This document shows positions 57,001 through 64,000 of a DNA stretch of 64,000 bases, piece after piece. The first letter of the stretch is position 1. Each line of letters begins with the position of its first letter. The notes under the pieces were generated by a model. It saw only the letters and a program-made list of their open reading frames with translations, was not told the origin of the DNA and ran no database searches. Made by a program: the position numbers and the translations under genes. Source of the stretch: Bacteroidaceae bacterium (GTDB lineage: Bacteria; Bacteroidota; Bacteroidia; Bacteroidales; Bacteroidaceae); the NCBI GenBank assembly GCA_902362375.1, contig CABIVS010000003.1, forward strand, positions 234,895 through 298,894, given 5' to 3'.

Positions 57001-57132
57001 GTAGGCACGGTAGGCGGTATGTTGGTGGGCACTGTTTCGCTGTTGCTCTTCGTACCGCTTCTTTTCATCGTGTTTCGACACATAGAGGAAAGAGTCATAT
57101 CGGGAAATAAAGTTCAAAAACAAATACAGTAA
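54010..57132 (+). CDS. RND-family multidrug efflux pump, inner-membrane subunit (AcrB/MexB type)
   Basis: A 1040-residue, 12-helix HAE1-family proton antiporter of full length. The N-terminal NRPILSGVLSVIVVLLGIIG, the GTVVDDAIVVVEAV region in helix 4 with the proton-relay Asp pair, and GLLAKTAILQTEYASE in the second half are typical, as are the large periplasmic porter loops after helices 1 and 7. It exports drugs, bile salts or other amphiphiles. Its base use is visibly more GC-rich than genes outside the island. It overlaps the adaptor gene by four bases. Confidence 0.95.
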   Translation: MNLQTFINRPILSGVLSVIVVLLGIIGLIQLPVEQFPEIAPPTVRVSATYTGANAETLQKAVVAPLEEAINGVENINYMTSSATNNGTATINVYFHQGTDPDMAAVNVQNRIASAQGVLPAEVIRSGITVRKSQNGTAKIVALYSPDDSFDQKFLYNYFKINIEPRLARIPGVGDIMVFGSDYSLRIWLDAERMTSYGLVPADITAILDEQNVEAPTGTLGADMDNTFQYVLKYRGRYEDEQDFGNLVIKSLSDGSVLRLKDVAEVELGALNYATRNELIGHPGTNCMIAQAPGSNANEIVEAIDEVIRDAASELPKGMELVDLMSIKSFLDASVHNVMKTLIEAILLVIFIVWLFLRNLRSTVIPAVAIVVSLIGTFAFLYFSGMSINMLTLFALVLVIGTVVDDAIVVVEAVQTRFDSGCRSAHQATVEAMQGIGRPLVTTSLVFMAVFIPVCFIGGATGKFYTQFGLTMAVAVCISTFNALTFSPALCVLLMKPIAVHGKTSRFAAAYDAAFQGMTRKYKSSVLFLLRHKWLSATLLLAATCGFFYLQNVTKVGLVPDEDTGTIVVDVQASPGTSLAQTERILKNIEDRIKDTPQFQIYSKSIGMGMLAGQGPANGTFIIRLKPWNQRTGTHDDNRSVINDLYRRLSGITDARIMVFAQPIIAGYGVTNGFEVHVQDRRGGSMEDLQRHAQAFIAALNERSEIARAQTSFDSRYPQYQVEVDAAVCKRAGVSPLDVLDALSGYIGGIYSSNINRFSKLYRVMMQASPKYRADTKALDGLFVRTVSGEMSPISRYVTLTRVYGSEFLSRFNLFPSIAVNGVPATGYSSGQALKASREVAVQTLPAGYGYEFGAMSREEASAGNTSVWVFGICIIFIYLILCALYESLFIPLAVILSIPFGLFGSFLFAKLFGIENNIYMQTGIIMLIGLLAKTAILQTEYASECRSRGMGIVASAVAAAVARLRPILMTSLTMIFGLLPMIFSTGVGCNGSRSLGVGTVGGMLVGTVSLLLFVPLLFIVFRHIEERVISGNKVQKQIQ

Positions 57133-57155
57133 TCATTCTTAAAATTCTTACGGAG

Positions 57156-57311
57156 ATGAAAAAGTTGATATTCATTTTAGCTGCCATATTCGGGCTGAGT
57201 TTTAAGGTCTGTGCTTGCAGCACTAATGACATCAGAATAGAGGAATCGGAAACGGAACAACCTGATGAATCGTCCGATCCTGACGGATTTCGGAATAACA
57301 GGGAAAAATGA
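57156..57311 (+). CDS. Small putative lipoprotein within the efflux operon
   Basis: A 51-residue reading frame: a hydrophobic signal (MKKLIFILAAIFGLSFKVCA) with a lipobox-like VCAC (Cys21), then an acidic tail rich in Glu, Asp, Ser and Pro. An AGGAG-like CGGAG lies just before the ATG at 57156. The stop codon overlaps the ATG of the outer-membrane factor (ATGA), the same coupling used elsewhere in this operon, which argues that it is real. Function unknown; possibly an accessory peptide of the pump. Confidence 0.6.
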   Translation: MKKLIFILAAIFGLSFKVCACSTNDIRIEESETEQPDESSDPDGFRNNREK

Positions 57312-58663
57312 AGCGGCTAATCATCCTTTCAATGACAGCCTGCCTATTGACGGGCTGTGGAATATACAAGAACTACTCGCGACCGGATATGGAAATCGAG
57401 GCACAATATCGCCATACGAAAAACATTGCTGATACGGCTGCGATAGCTTCGCTGTCATGGCGTGAGTTTTTTGCTGACACCTGCCTGCAAGCCCTCATAG
57501 AACAGGGGGTGCAGCGGAATACGGATTTGCAAATGGCATATCTGAGAGTAGAGGAAGCAGAAGCGGTGCTGATGAATGCCCGGCTTTCTTACCTGCCTTC
57601 GTTGTCTCTCTTGTCAGAGGCCGGTGTCAGCCGTTACGCCGAAACGACATCGAAAACTTACAATATCGCAACTTCTGCAAGTTGGGAACTGGATATATTC
57701 GGAAAGAACACCAATGCCAAACGAGGCGCAAGTGCGGCTCTTGAGGGCAGCAGTGATTATGCCCAAGCTGTACAAACCCAGTTGATAGCTGCGATAGCAG
57801 ATAGTTATTATACGCTTCTGATGCTTGACAGTCAGTTGAAAATCGGTGAACAGACATTGGAAAGTTGGGAGAAAAGCATCCGCATACTTGAATCCTTGAA
57901 ACGTGGAGGCAAAACTGATGATGCCGCCGTGTTACAGGCACGAGCCAACCGTATGACGCTCGAAATTTCGGTACTTGCTCTGCGCAAAAGTATCGTCGAT
58001 ACGGAAAACAGCCTTTCGGCACTGCTCGCCATGCCGTCGCGACGCATAGAACGGGGCACATTGTCGGAAACGGCATTTCCTGAATCGGTTTCAACGGGCA
58101 TACCGGTACAATTGCTTGCTAACCGCCCCGATGTGCGGCAGGCAGAACGTAACCTTGCACAAGCATTTTATGCCACCAATGCAGCACGGGCAGCGTTTTA
58201 TCCGAGTATTACGCTAGCAGGAACGTCTGGCTGGACTAACAACGGCGGAGGTGTCATATTGAATCTCGGCCAATAGCTGTTGAATGCTATCGGTTCATTG
58301 ACACAATCGTTATTTAACAAAGGTACAAACATGGTAAACCTAAGAATCGCGGAATCCAGACAGGAGCAGGCCACATTGCAGTTCAGACAATCTTTGTTGG
58401 ATGCAGGGAAAGAAGTAAATGATGCTCTTGTACAGTGTCAAACATCGAAATGGCAAATAGAATTGGGAGAACAACAGATCACGACCTTAACCGAGGCTGT
58501 ACGCAAAACAGAGTTGTTGATGCTTCATTCTTCCACAACCTATTTGGAGGTTCTGACAGCACAACAAGCATTACTTAATGCCGAACAGCAACAGTCGCAA
58601 TATCGCTTCGATAATATACAAGGCTTTATAAATTTGTATCATGCGTTGGGAGGCGGAATCTAA
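57308..58663 (+). pseudogene. Outer-membrane efflux factor (OprM/TolC type) with an in-frame stop
   Basis: A lipoprotein (lipobox LTGC, Cys17) of the NodT/OprM outer-membrane factor family. The frame runs 322 residues to TAG at 58274-58276, then continues in the same frame for another 129 codons (LLNAIGSLTQSLFNKGTNMV onward) to 58663. The two halves together give the usual ~450 residues with both OEP repeats. The stop falls at GQ-stop-LLNAIG, where family members typically have one more residue; TGG to TAG is the simplest explanation. Unless suppressed or a sequencing error, the channel is lost. Confidence 0.88.
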
Positions 58664-58689
58664 TTTATAATCGCGTAGTAAAAATAGCT

Positions 58690-59248
58690 TAATATTCTCT
58701 CTCAAACCTTATGGAAATACCTGCCCAAAGAAAATGATTCGGCTCGCACCATGCAAGGTTGTTTTTTGGATATGGCAATCGGTTATATCAATACGGAATT
58801 GGATTTGCTGTGTCGGTATGACAGAACGCAGGAAGAACCGCCGCAATCTGGGTCCTTACATCGTTGGACGGGAACAGTCGTTGAATTGGTCGAGCTGATG
58901 ATATACGCTTTGCACGAGATGAAGCGCATAGGTGATGGAAAAATGGTCATATTCTTCGGTAGGATATTCGGCATCAAACTCAAGGCAAAATGTTTCTACA
59001 ACGTTTATATGGATATCAAACGACATAAGAACTATTTCCTCGACAAGATGCGCAAACGTATGAACCTGTGGATGCAGCGCGACGATGAAAGAGAATTGAA
59101 AGTAAGCGATATTCAATCAGTGAAATTGGTGTTTGGAATCGTAATCCGTCTATGGACGTACCTTTGTTTATTGCATAATTTCGCACCATCGAAAGTTAGT
59201 GAATCATTCGGGAATAAAGACTTATGCGCGGCAGATTTAGTAAAGTAG
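58690..59248 (+). pseudogene. Degenerate rteC fragment (conjugative-transposon regulator)
   Basis: The translated stretch from about 58706 resembles the C-terminal half of RteC: LWKYLPKENDSARTMQGC, MAIGYINTELDLLCRY, LHRWTGTVVELVELMIYALH, IFGIKLKAKCFYNVYMDIKR, NYFLDKMRKRMNLWMQRDD. Short blocks between these motifs are missing, and the last ~45 codons do not match. RteC controls excision of CTnDOT-type elements, so this marks a former mobile element next to the efflux genes. The rest of the 655-base gap holds only the promoter of the next gene. Confidence 0.68.
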
Positions 59249-59293
59249 CCGGTTTTTATCAACGGGAAGATGGTATTATTTAGCTATAATCTC

Positions 59294-59301
59294 TATCTTT
59301 G
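59294..59301 (+). promoter_or_regulatory. -7 box for the kinase-RapZ gene
   Basis: TATCTTTG lies 18 bases upstream of the ATG at 59319. Confidence 0.55.
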
Positions 59302-59318
59302 CCCGAAAATATACGACT

Positions 59319-60749
59319 ATGATTACCGAAGAACTACAGAAACTTTATCAGTCATATACAGGTGTTCCCGCTGAAAACATCGCAGAATTACCGTCTTCCG
59401 GTTCCAATCGCCGTTATTTCCGTCTGACGGGCATACAAACACTGGTTGGAGTATATGGAACCTCTATTGATGAGAATGAAGCTTTTCTTTATATGGCAGG
59501 ACATTTCCGTAAAAACGGTCTACCGGTTCCCGAAGTTTACATTGCATCGGAAGATAAAACTTGTTATCTGCAAGAAGATTTAGGTGATACTTTATTGTTT
59601 CATGCCATTGAGAAAGGCCGGGCCACCAGTGTATTTTCCGAGGAAGAAAAAGAACTGCTCCGCAAGACGATCCGTTTACTTCCCGCTATTCAGTTTGCCG
59701 GTGCTGACGGGTTCGACTTTTCCCGTTGCTATCCCCAACCGGAGTTCAATCAGCGTTCTATCCTTTGGGATTTGAATTACTTCAAATATTGTTTTCTGAA
59801 AGCTACCGGAATGGAATTTCAGGAAGACAAACTGGAAGATGATTTTCAGAAGATGAGCGATGTTCTGCTACGTAGTTCTTCCGCTACTTTTATGTATCGT
59901 GATTTTCAGAGTCGTAATGTGATGATAAAAGACGGGGAGCCATGGTTTATCGACTTTCAGGGAGGACGTAAAGGTCCGTTTTATTATGACATATCCTCCT
60001 TCCTGTGGCAAGCGAAAGCGAAATATCCGGATAGCCTCCGTAAAGAACTGCTGCAAGAATATATAGACGCTCTTCGCAAATACCAACCGATTGACGAATC
60101 CTATTTTTATAGCCAACTTCGTCACTTTGTTCTTTTCCGTACGTTGCAAGTGCTGGGGGCTTATGGCTTCCGCGGATACTTCGAAAAGAAACCTCATTTT
60201 ATTCAAAGCGTTCCCTATGCTATCGAAAACCTGCGTGAATTGTTGAAAGAAGAATACCCGGAATATCCGTATCTCTGCGAGGTTTTGCGGGAACTTACCG
60301 GACTGAAACAATTTACGGACGACCTGAAAAAGCGGCAGCTTACTGTCAAAGTGATGAGCTTTGCCTATAAGAAAGGAATTCCTGATGACTCTACCGGCAA
60401 TGGAGGAGGCTATGTATTCGACTGTCGGGCCGTCAACAATCCCGGTAAGTATGAGCGTTACAAACCTTTCACCGGACTGGATGAACCTGTAATCACTTTC
60501 CTCGAAGAAGATGGTGAAATACTCCGTTTCCTCGATCATGCCTATGCTTTGGTAGACGCCTCCGTAAAACGCTATATGGAACGTGGATTCAGCAATTTGT
60601 CCGTTTGTTTCGGTTGTACCGGAGGGCAACACCGTTCTGTTTATTCAGCCCAGCATCTGGCAGAACACCTGAATCAGAAATTTGGTGTGAAAGTCGAACT
60701 GGTGCACCGGGAACAGAATATAGAACGTACGTTTGAGGCAACTATCTAA
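59319..60749 (+). CDS. Fusion of an AmgK-like sugar kinase and a RapZ C-terminal domain
   Basis: A 476-residue cytoplasmic protein of two parts. Residues ~1-330 are an aminoglycoside-phosphotransferase-fold kinase: SSGSNRRYFRLTG nucleotide loop, catalytic MYRDFQSRNVMIKDG and Mg-binding WFIDFQGGRKGPFYYD, similar to AmgK, which phosphorylates N-acetylmuramic acid or GlcNAc at the anomeric position. Residues ~345-476 match the RapZ C-terminal domain (VMSFAYKKGIP, YVFDCRAVNNPG, CFGCTGGQHRSVYSAQHLAE), which in E. coli binds glucosamine-6-phosphate. The MurU-like transferase gene starts 35 bases downstream. Function is inferred; the fused domain could sense pathway metabolites. Confidence 0.85.
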   Translation: MITEELQKLYQSYTGVPAENIAELPSSGSNRRYFRLTGIQTLVGVYGTSIDENEAFLYMAGHFRKNGLPVPEVYIASEDKTCYLQEDLGDTLLFHAIEKGRATSVFSEEEKELLRKTIRLLPAIQFAGADGFDFSRCYPQPEFNQRSILWDLNYFKYCFLKATGMEFQEDKLEDDFQKMSDVLLRSSSATFMYRDFQSRNVMIKDGEPWFIDFQGGRKGPFYYDISSFLWQAKAKYPDSLRKELLQEYIDALRKYQPIDESYFYSQLRHFVLFRTLQVLGAYGFRGYFEKKPHFIQSVPYAIENLRELLKEEYPEYPYLCEVLRELTGLKQFTDDLKKRQLTVKVMSFAYKKGIPDDSTGNGGGYVFDCRAVNNPGKYERYKPFTGLDEPVITFLEEDGEILRFLDHAYALVDASVKRYMERGFSNLSVCFGCTGGQHRSVYSAQHLAEHLNQKFGVKVELVHREQNIERTFEATI

Positions 60750-60784
60750 AGAGATTAACTATAAAGGAGGAAGTTACGAATAAA

Positions 60785-61534
60785 ATGAAAGCAATGATAT
60801 TTGCTGCCGGTTTGGGTAGCCGGTTGAAACCGCTTACCGATACCATGCCTAAGGCTATGGTTCCCATAGCCGGACATCCGATGTTGGAACATGTGATTTT
60901 AAAACTGAAAGCTGCCGGATTCACGGAAATTGTGATTAACATCCACCATTTTGGCGATCAAATACTTGACTTCCTGAAAGTCAATGAGAATTTCGGGCTT
61001 ACCATACATATTTCCGACGAACGTGACTTGTTGCTCGATACTGGTGGAGGAGTCAAGAAAGCCCGTTCTTTCTTTGAAAATTCGGATGAACCTTTCCTGA
61101 TACATAATGTAGACATTCTTTCAGATGTGAATCTGAAGGAATTATATGACTATCATTTACAGAGTGGCGGTGTGGCAACTTTACTGGCAAGCCGACGTAA
61201 AACCTCTCGTTATCTGCTTTTTGATGAAAAGAAGAAACTTTGTGGCTGGACTAACAAGGATACGGGACAGGTGAAGCCGGAGGGATTCCAATATGATGAA
61301 TTATGCTATCAGGAATATGCATTCAGCGGTATCCATGTCCTTTCACCTGCCATTTTCCAATTTATGGATACGCCTCGTTGGGAAGGGAAGTTTTCTATTA
61401 TGGATTTCTATCTTGCCACTTGTCGGCAAATAAACTATTCCGGTTATCTTGCAGAGAATTTACAACTGATTGACATCGGTAAACCGGAGACATTGGCTAA
61501 AGCTGAAAGTTTTCTATACCAAAGCACCAAATAA
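60785..61534 (+). CDS. Sugar-1-phosphate nucleotidyltransferase (MurU-like)
   Basis: A 249-residue NTP-transferase: the signature GLGSRLKPLTDTMPKAMVPI is followed by INIHHFGDQI, DTGGGVKKA and NVDILSDVN, which positions the metal-binding Asp. It resembles MurU, which makes UDP-MurNAc from MurNAc-1-phosphate in the cell-wall recycling shortcut that bypasses fosfomycin-sensitive MurA. Pairing with an AmgK-like kinase supports this role, though a GlcNAc or mannose substrate is also possible. A terminator follows. Confidence 0.87.
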   Translation: MKAMIFAAGLGSRLKPLTDTMPKAMVPIAGHPMLEHVILKLKAAGFTEIVINIHHFGDQILDFLKVNENFGLTIHISDERDLLLDTGGGVKKARSFFENSDEPFLIHNVDILSDVNLKELYDYHLQSGGVATLLASRRKTSRYLLFDEKKKLCGWTNKDTGQVKPEGFQYDELCYQEYAFSGIHVLSPAIFQFMDTPRWEGKFSIMDFYLATCRQINYSGYLAENLQLIDIGKPETLAKAESFLYQSTK

Positions 61535-61540
61535 AGATAC

Positions 61541-61567
61541 AGAAAGGGACCAAAAGGTCCCTTTTCT
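61541..61567 (+). terminator. Intrinsic terminator after the MurU-like gene
   Basis: AGAAAGGGACC, loop AAAA, GGTCCCTTTTCT: a 9- to 11-bp stem with a T-rich end, 6 bases after the stop codon. Confidence 0.85.
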
Positions 61568-61589
61568 AATATGTAGCAAAATATTTGTT

Positions 61590-61597
61590 TAACTTTG
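61590..61597 (+). promoter_or_regulatory. -7 box for the hybrid kinase gene
   Basis: TAACTTTG lies 46 bases upstream of the ATG at 61643. Confidence 0.5.
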
Positions 61598-61642
61598 CCC
61601 GGCTGAACAAACGAAATTGCAATACTATACAAATCTTGCTAC

Positions 61643-63622
61643 ATGGAACAGATTCGGATAAATGGGATAGCTGATAATTTATTACATGACATTTTTAATG
61701 ATTTGTCTGTAGGACTCGAGTTGTATGATAAGGATGGCATTATGATAGATGTCAATTATTCCCGGTTGAGATCAATGGGGATAAAAGACAAAAAAGACAT
61801 TTTGGGTTATAATCTATTCAACTATACGAGTTTCTCTGATGAAATCAGAGAACAAATTAGAAAAGGGGAGACTGTGCGTTTCGTTGCAAAATATGATTTT
61901 GATGCCTTACGTCATCTTTTCCCTACTTGTTTGTCCGGTACTCGATTCTTTGAGATCACTGTTTCTTTCGTTCATAATGAAAAGTCTGAAATTACGAATT
62001 ATATGGTGATAACTCAGGATGTCACCGAGCGTATCTTATGGCAAAACAAATATGATAATCTCTATGAAGAAGCTGTGCGCTCGAAAAAAGAACTCCTTGA
62101 GAGCGAACAAAGGATGATTCATTTGATTCGTCAGAATGAATTGGTGCTGAACAATATTAATTCAGGCTTGGCGTATATTGCAAACGACTATATCGTACAA
62201 TGGGAGAATATCTCGCTTTGTAGTAAAAGCCTTTCGTATGAGGCTTATAAGAAAGGAGAACCTTGCTATTTGACAGCCCATAATCGCAACGCTCCTTGTG
62301 AGAATTGTGTGATGCAACGTGCCCGCCAATCCGGTCAGGTAGAGTCTATTTTGTTTAATCTGGATAACAAGCACGTCATTGAAGTATTTGCTACTCCTAT
62401 ATTTAATGAACAGGGAGATGTTGATGGTGTGGTAATTCGCGTGGATGATGTGACCGAGCGGCAGCACATGATTGGTGAACTTGAAAAGGCGAGGAGCCGG
62501 GCTGAACAATCCGATAGGTTGAAGTCTGCTTTTCTAGCAAATATGAGTCACGAAATCCGTACTCCGCTAAATGCTATCGTTGGTTTTTCCGACTTGCTGA
62601 TGGTGACGGAAGATAAAGAAGAAAAAGAAGAGTTCATTCAGATTATCAATGCCAATAATGAATTACTTCTGAAACTGATTAATGACATACTGGATCTTTC
62701 GAAAATAGAAGCCGGCTCGGTAGAATTGAAATACGAGGATTTTGATCTGGCTGTTTATTTCAATGAATTGGCTGCTGCAATGCATCGTCGTGTAGTGAAT
62801 CCACAGGTTCGTTTGGTTGCTATGAATCCTTATGAATCTTGTATCGTTCGTCTGGATAAGAACCGGTTGGCACAGATTCTCACCAATTTTGTAACTAATG
62901 CCATCAAATATACCTGCGAAGGAATGATTGAAATGGGATATGAAAAGATAAACGGGAGTATTCATCTTTATGTTCGTGATACAGGCATCGGCATACCGGA
63001 AGATAAAAAAGACAAGGTGTTCCAGCGTTTTGAAAAACTGGATGAGTTTGCGCAGGGGACCGGATTGGGATTATCTATTTGTAAAGCCATAGTTGAGGCT
63101 TTCAAAGGAGAGATAGGTTTTGAGTCGGAATTTGATAAAGGATCCCTGTTCTGGGCGGTTCTGCCGTGTCAGTTCGAATCGGTCGACAGCGGACTGTATA
63201 TTTCCCGTCAGCGCCTTGGGAGGGAAGTGGAAAAAGAAGAACCTCATGCTTCCGAAGAGATGAAGTCTTCTAAAAGAGTGCTTGTAGTAGAAGATATTCA
63301 GAGTAACTTTTTTTTAGTATCTTCTATATTGAAAAATAAATTTCAGTTGTTACATGCTCCGAATGGGCTGAAGGCGGTTGAGATCGTCCGGACTCAACCG
63401 GTGGATCTGATATTGATGGATATGAAGATGCCTGTTATGGATGGGCGTACTGCAACTTCCGAGATCCGGAAGTTCAATACGGAAATACCAATTATCGCCT
63501 TGACCGCTCATGCTTTTGATGCCGACCGGGTGGCTGCTTTGAAAGCCGGTTGCGATGATTATCTAGTGAAGCCGATCAATGGAGCGAAGTTGATGCAGAC
63601 GTTGAAAGAGTATGGTTGTTAG
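61643..63622 (+). CDS. PAS-domain hybrid histidine kinase with receiver
   Basis: A 659-residue soluble kinase. PAS 1 (~10-130) is clearly paralogous to a PAS of the kinase at 32099-33964 (both contain ELYDKDG and KxDILGxNxF). PAS 2 (~165-275) has a cysteine motif, CYLTAHNRNAPCENC, seen in some redox- or metal-linked PAS domains. HisKA has His303 ([13 protein letters not shown]), then HATPase_c ([11 protein letters not shown]) and a C-terminal receiver with Asp593 (DLILMDMKMPVMDG). It has no DNA-binding domain, so the signal must pass on to a separate partner. It stands as a single gene. Confidence 0.9.
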   Translation: MEQIRINGIADNLLHDIFNDLSVGLELYDKDGIMIDVNYSRLRSMGIKDKKDILGYNLFNYTSFSDEIREQIRKGETVRFVAKYDFDALRHLFPTCLSGTRFFEITVSFVHNEKSEITNYMVITQDVTERILWQNKYDNLYEEAVRSKKELLESEQRMIHLIRQNELVLNNINSGLAYIANDYIVQWENISLCSKSLSYEAYKKGEPCYLTAHNRNAPCENCVMQRARQSGQVESILFNLDNKHVIEVFATPIFNEQGDVDGVVIRVDDVTERQHMIGELEKARSRAEQSDRLKSAFLANMSHEIRTPLNAIVGFSDLLMVTEDKEEKEEFIQIINANNELLLKLINDILDLSKIEAGSVELKYEDFDLAVYFNELAAAMHRRVVNPQVRLVAMNPYESCIVRLDKNRLAQILTNFVTNAIKYTCEGMIEMGYEKINGSIHLYVRDTGIGIPEDKKDKVFQRFEKLDEFAQGTGLGLSICKAIVEAFKGEIGFESEFDKGSLFWAVLPCQFESVDSGLYISRQRLGREVEKEEPHASEEMKSSKRVLVVEDIQSNFFLVSSILKNKFQLLHAPNGLKAVEIVRTQPVDLILMDMKMPVMDGRTATSEIRKFNTEIPIIALTAHAFDADRVAALKAGCDDYLVKPINGAKLMQTLKEYGC

Positions 63623-64000
63623 ATGATTTCTTTTTGAGAATCTTTTACTTGCGAAATGTGCTAATCATGCAAAGCTGATTAAGAATATACTAATATGAAA
63701 AAAAGTATATTATATCCTTGCTGCTTCTAATATTTCGACCACTTATTTGTAGTATATAGAAAAATGCCCGGCATTTCAAATTATGGAATGTGAAATTGTT
63801 TGGTATTTTGTAATATTGCTATTAAAATGTCTGTGATGAGGCTTACTTATTATAGATGTATGTGCTGTTTTTTCTTATTTCCTATCCTTTATGTTATTTA
63901 AAACGTCCGACTGTTTGGAAGTAAACTAGCTTACAAATGCCTTTTTAAGAGGGCTACTATACCTTGGTCGGTGGCTAAGGAGGACTTCCTCGGTGAGCAA
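63623..64000. other. Non-coding end of the window
   Basis: No gene is supported here. A 15-base palindrome (AAATGCC-C-GGCATTT) sits near 63765, and a GAGGACTTCCTC dyad with an AAGGAGG just ahead of it occurs at about 63977-63991. An open frame to the window end reads KRATIPWSVAKEDFLGEQ but has no start codon, so it is not called. Confidence 0.5.

Noticed and set aside
63977..64000. Possible gene start with AAGGAGG and GTG at the window end
   Set aside because: Only a few codons are visible, strong Shine-Dalgarno sequences are not usual in this genome, and no family can be recognised.

Overview
The window is a Bacteroides-type chromosome segment. Evidence: SusC/SusD pairs, a hybrid two-component system (HTCS) regulator, ECF sigma/FecR modules, weak Shine-Dalgarno sequences, and many promoters with the Bacteroides -7 box TAnnTTTG (most often TATCTTTG). 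The closest species cannot be fixed from the sequence alone.

Layout. 1-1093: 3' end of a SusD lipoprotein gene. 1.2-5.0 kb: carbonic anhydrase, then nitroreductase, a membrane protein, a DUF2520 oxidoreductase, KdsC phosphatase and Maf. 5.2-15.4 kb, minus strand: TPR protein, DUF418 membrane protein, porin plus solute-binding lipoprotein, pgk, endonuclease III, MFS exporter, pheS. 15.5-16.5 kb: exported protein with a TonB C-terminal domain. 16.5-19.5 kb: an accessory patch holding an 890-base non-coding stretch with three repeat systems, a helix-turn-helix protein with an RNA polymerase alpha-CTD-like end, a small acidic protein, and a HigB/HigA toxin-antitoxin pair beside tRNA-Ala(GGC). 19.7-22.7 kb: DUF4286, ruvC, pullulanase. 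22.9-30.5 kb: glucuronoxylan cassette (acetylesterase, GPH symporter, GH10, GH43, GH67) with no SusC/SusD of its own. 30.6-34 kb: double ABC ATPase and a convergent PAS histidine kinase, followed by a decayed copy of the ABC gene's 3' end. 34.4-43.6 kb: ECF sigma, FecR anti-sigma, STN-type SusC, SusD and a secreted zinc metalloprotease, likely one cell-surface signalling and uptake system. 43.9-46.5 kb: phosphoglycerate mutase, class I aldolase, transaldolase. 46.5-50.5 kb, minus strand: HTCS sensor-regulator with no polysaccharide locus beside it.

50.6-59.2 kb looks acquired: a LytS/LytTR two-component pair, an RND efflux pump (adaptor, pump, small lipoprotein, outer-membrane factor) of visibly more GC-rich base use, and broken pieces of a cupin gene and of RteC, a regulator of CTnDOT-type conjugative transposons. 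The outer-membrane factor carries an in-frame TAG. 59.3-61.5 kb: a sugar kinase fused to a RapZ C-terminal domain, followed by a MurU-like nucleotidyltransferase, a probable cell-wall-sugar recycling pair. 61.6-63.6 kb: PAS hybrid histidine kinase. The last 378 bases hold no gene I can support.

Most notable for follow-up: the 22-bp-period dyad array at 16895-17056 beside the HTH/alpha-CTD-like protein; three TGTAACA direct repeats at exact 21-bp spacing ahead of the xylan cassette; the kinase-RapZ fusion; and the disrupted efflux island.
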